DNA of 64,000 nucleotides from NCBI RefSeq assembly GCF_020740795.1, contig NC_067291.1, positions 17,331,780-17,395,779 of the forward strand. The letters are read 5' to 3'. The position numbers and the translations under genes were made by a program. Origin of the DNA: Apus apus (taxonomy: Eukaryota; Chordata; Aves; Apodiformes; Apodidae). Of this stretch, positions 63,901 to 64,000 are shown piece by piece. The first letter of the stretch is position 1. The number at the start of each line of letters is the position of its first letter. The notes under the pieces are model-generated. The model saw only the letters and a program-made list of their open reading frames with translations, searched no databases and was not told the DNA's origin.

Positions 63901-64000
63901 CTACAGTATTTATTATTTACATTTATTTATAAAGTTGTTGTCTCTCTTCACTGGGCAGCATCACATGTTGCGTATTTGTGTAACGCAGCAGAAGAGAATA
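57941..64000. other. Intergenic sequence at the right end, no supported gene
   Basis: No protein-coding exon or RNA gene is supported. A-rich purine tracts occur at about 60360-60392. The segment 60600-61080 is AT-rich with an octamer ATGCAAAT and several ATTAATATGC words and is a candidate enhancer. A strong splice-donor-like CTAG|GTAAGTG occurs at 63558-63568, preceded 17 bp earlier by an acceptor-like TTTTGCTCGCAG. I treat it as a lead, not an exon. Confidence 0.55.

Noticed and set aside
1-64000. CRISPR arrays, tRNA or rRNA genes, phage or plasmid features
   Set aside because: No regularly spaced repeats, cloverleaf-type genes or prokaryotic gene organisation seen on either strand.

Overview
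The window looks like nuclear DNA from a bird. The evidence is one eight-exon vertebrate gene with GT-AG introns, a CpG-island promoter, two copies of the 3' end of the CR1 LINE family typical of sauropsid genomes, faint older interspersed-repeat traces, and otherwise single-copy, AT-leaning, gene-poor sequence. I cannot name the species. Nothing prokaryotic is present: no operons, CRISPR array, insertion sequence or attachment site.

The only protein-coding gene I can support is ARRDC4 (arrestin domain-containing 4, an alpha-arrestin) on the + strand. Its eight coding exons lie at 8372-8711, 9841-9907, 10179-10326, 12121-12223, 12940-13196, 13746-13908, 14526-14680 and 14791-14847. Joined, they give 1290 nt, or 429 residues plus stop, with matching splice phases throughout. 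The C-terminal tail has two PPxY motifs (PPNY and PPLY), the docking sites for NEDD4-family ubiquitin ligases. A 3' UTR of about 2.6 kb probably ends near 17475.

Region by region: 1-7560 is upstream non-coding DNA with a possible ancient LINE remnant near 1690. A CpG island covers about 7560-9150. It contains a compact promoter (8040-8371) with an E-box, six CCAAT boxes within 203 bp, GC boxes, a consensus kappaB-type site and a TTTAAA box about 45 bp before the start codon. The gene occupies 8372 to about 17475, with a CR1 fragment in intron 6. From about 17.5 kb to the end (46.5 kb) I find no coding gene. That stretch holds a CR1 3' end at 23981-24240, MIR/CORE-SINE-like traces, a possible degenerate solo LTR at about 45845-46400, a CpG-dense patch at 47001-47440, and several AT-rich segments with homeodomain, POU or nuclear-receptor motifs that are candidate enhancers.

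In mammals ARRDC4 lies in a gene-poor interval between NR2F2 and IGF1R, and the empty flank here fits that kind of setting. The promoter layout (E-box plus many CCAAT boxes) resembles that of glucose-responsive alpha-arrestin genes, but this is inference. I did not find a convincing new biological system. The most useful leads are the promoter architecture, the CpG-rich patch at 47 kb and the candidate conserved non-coding elements.
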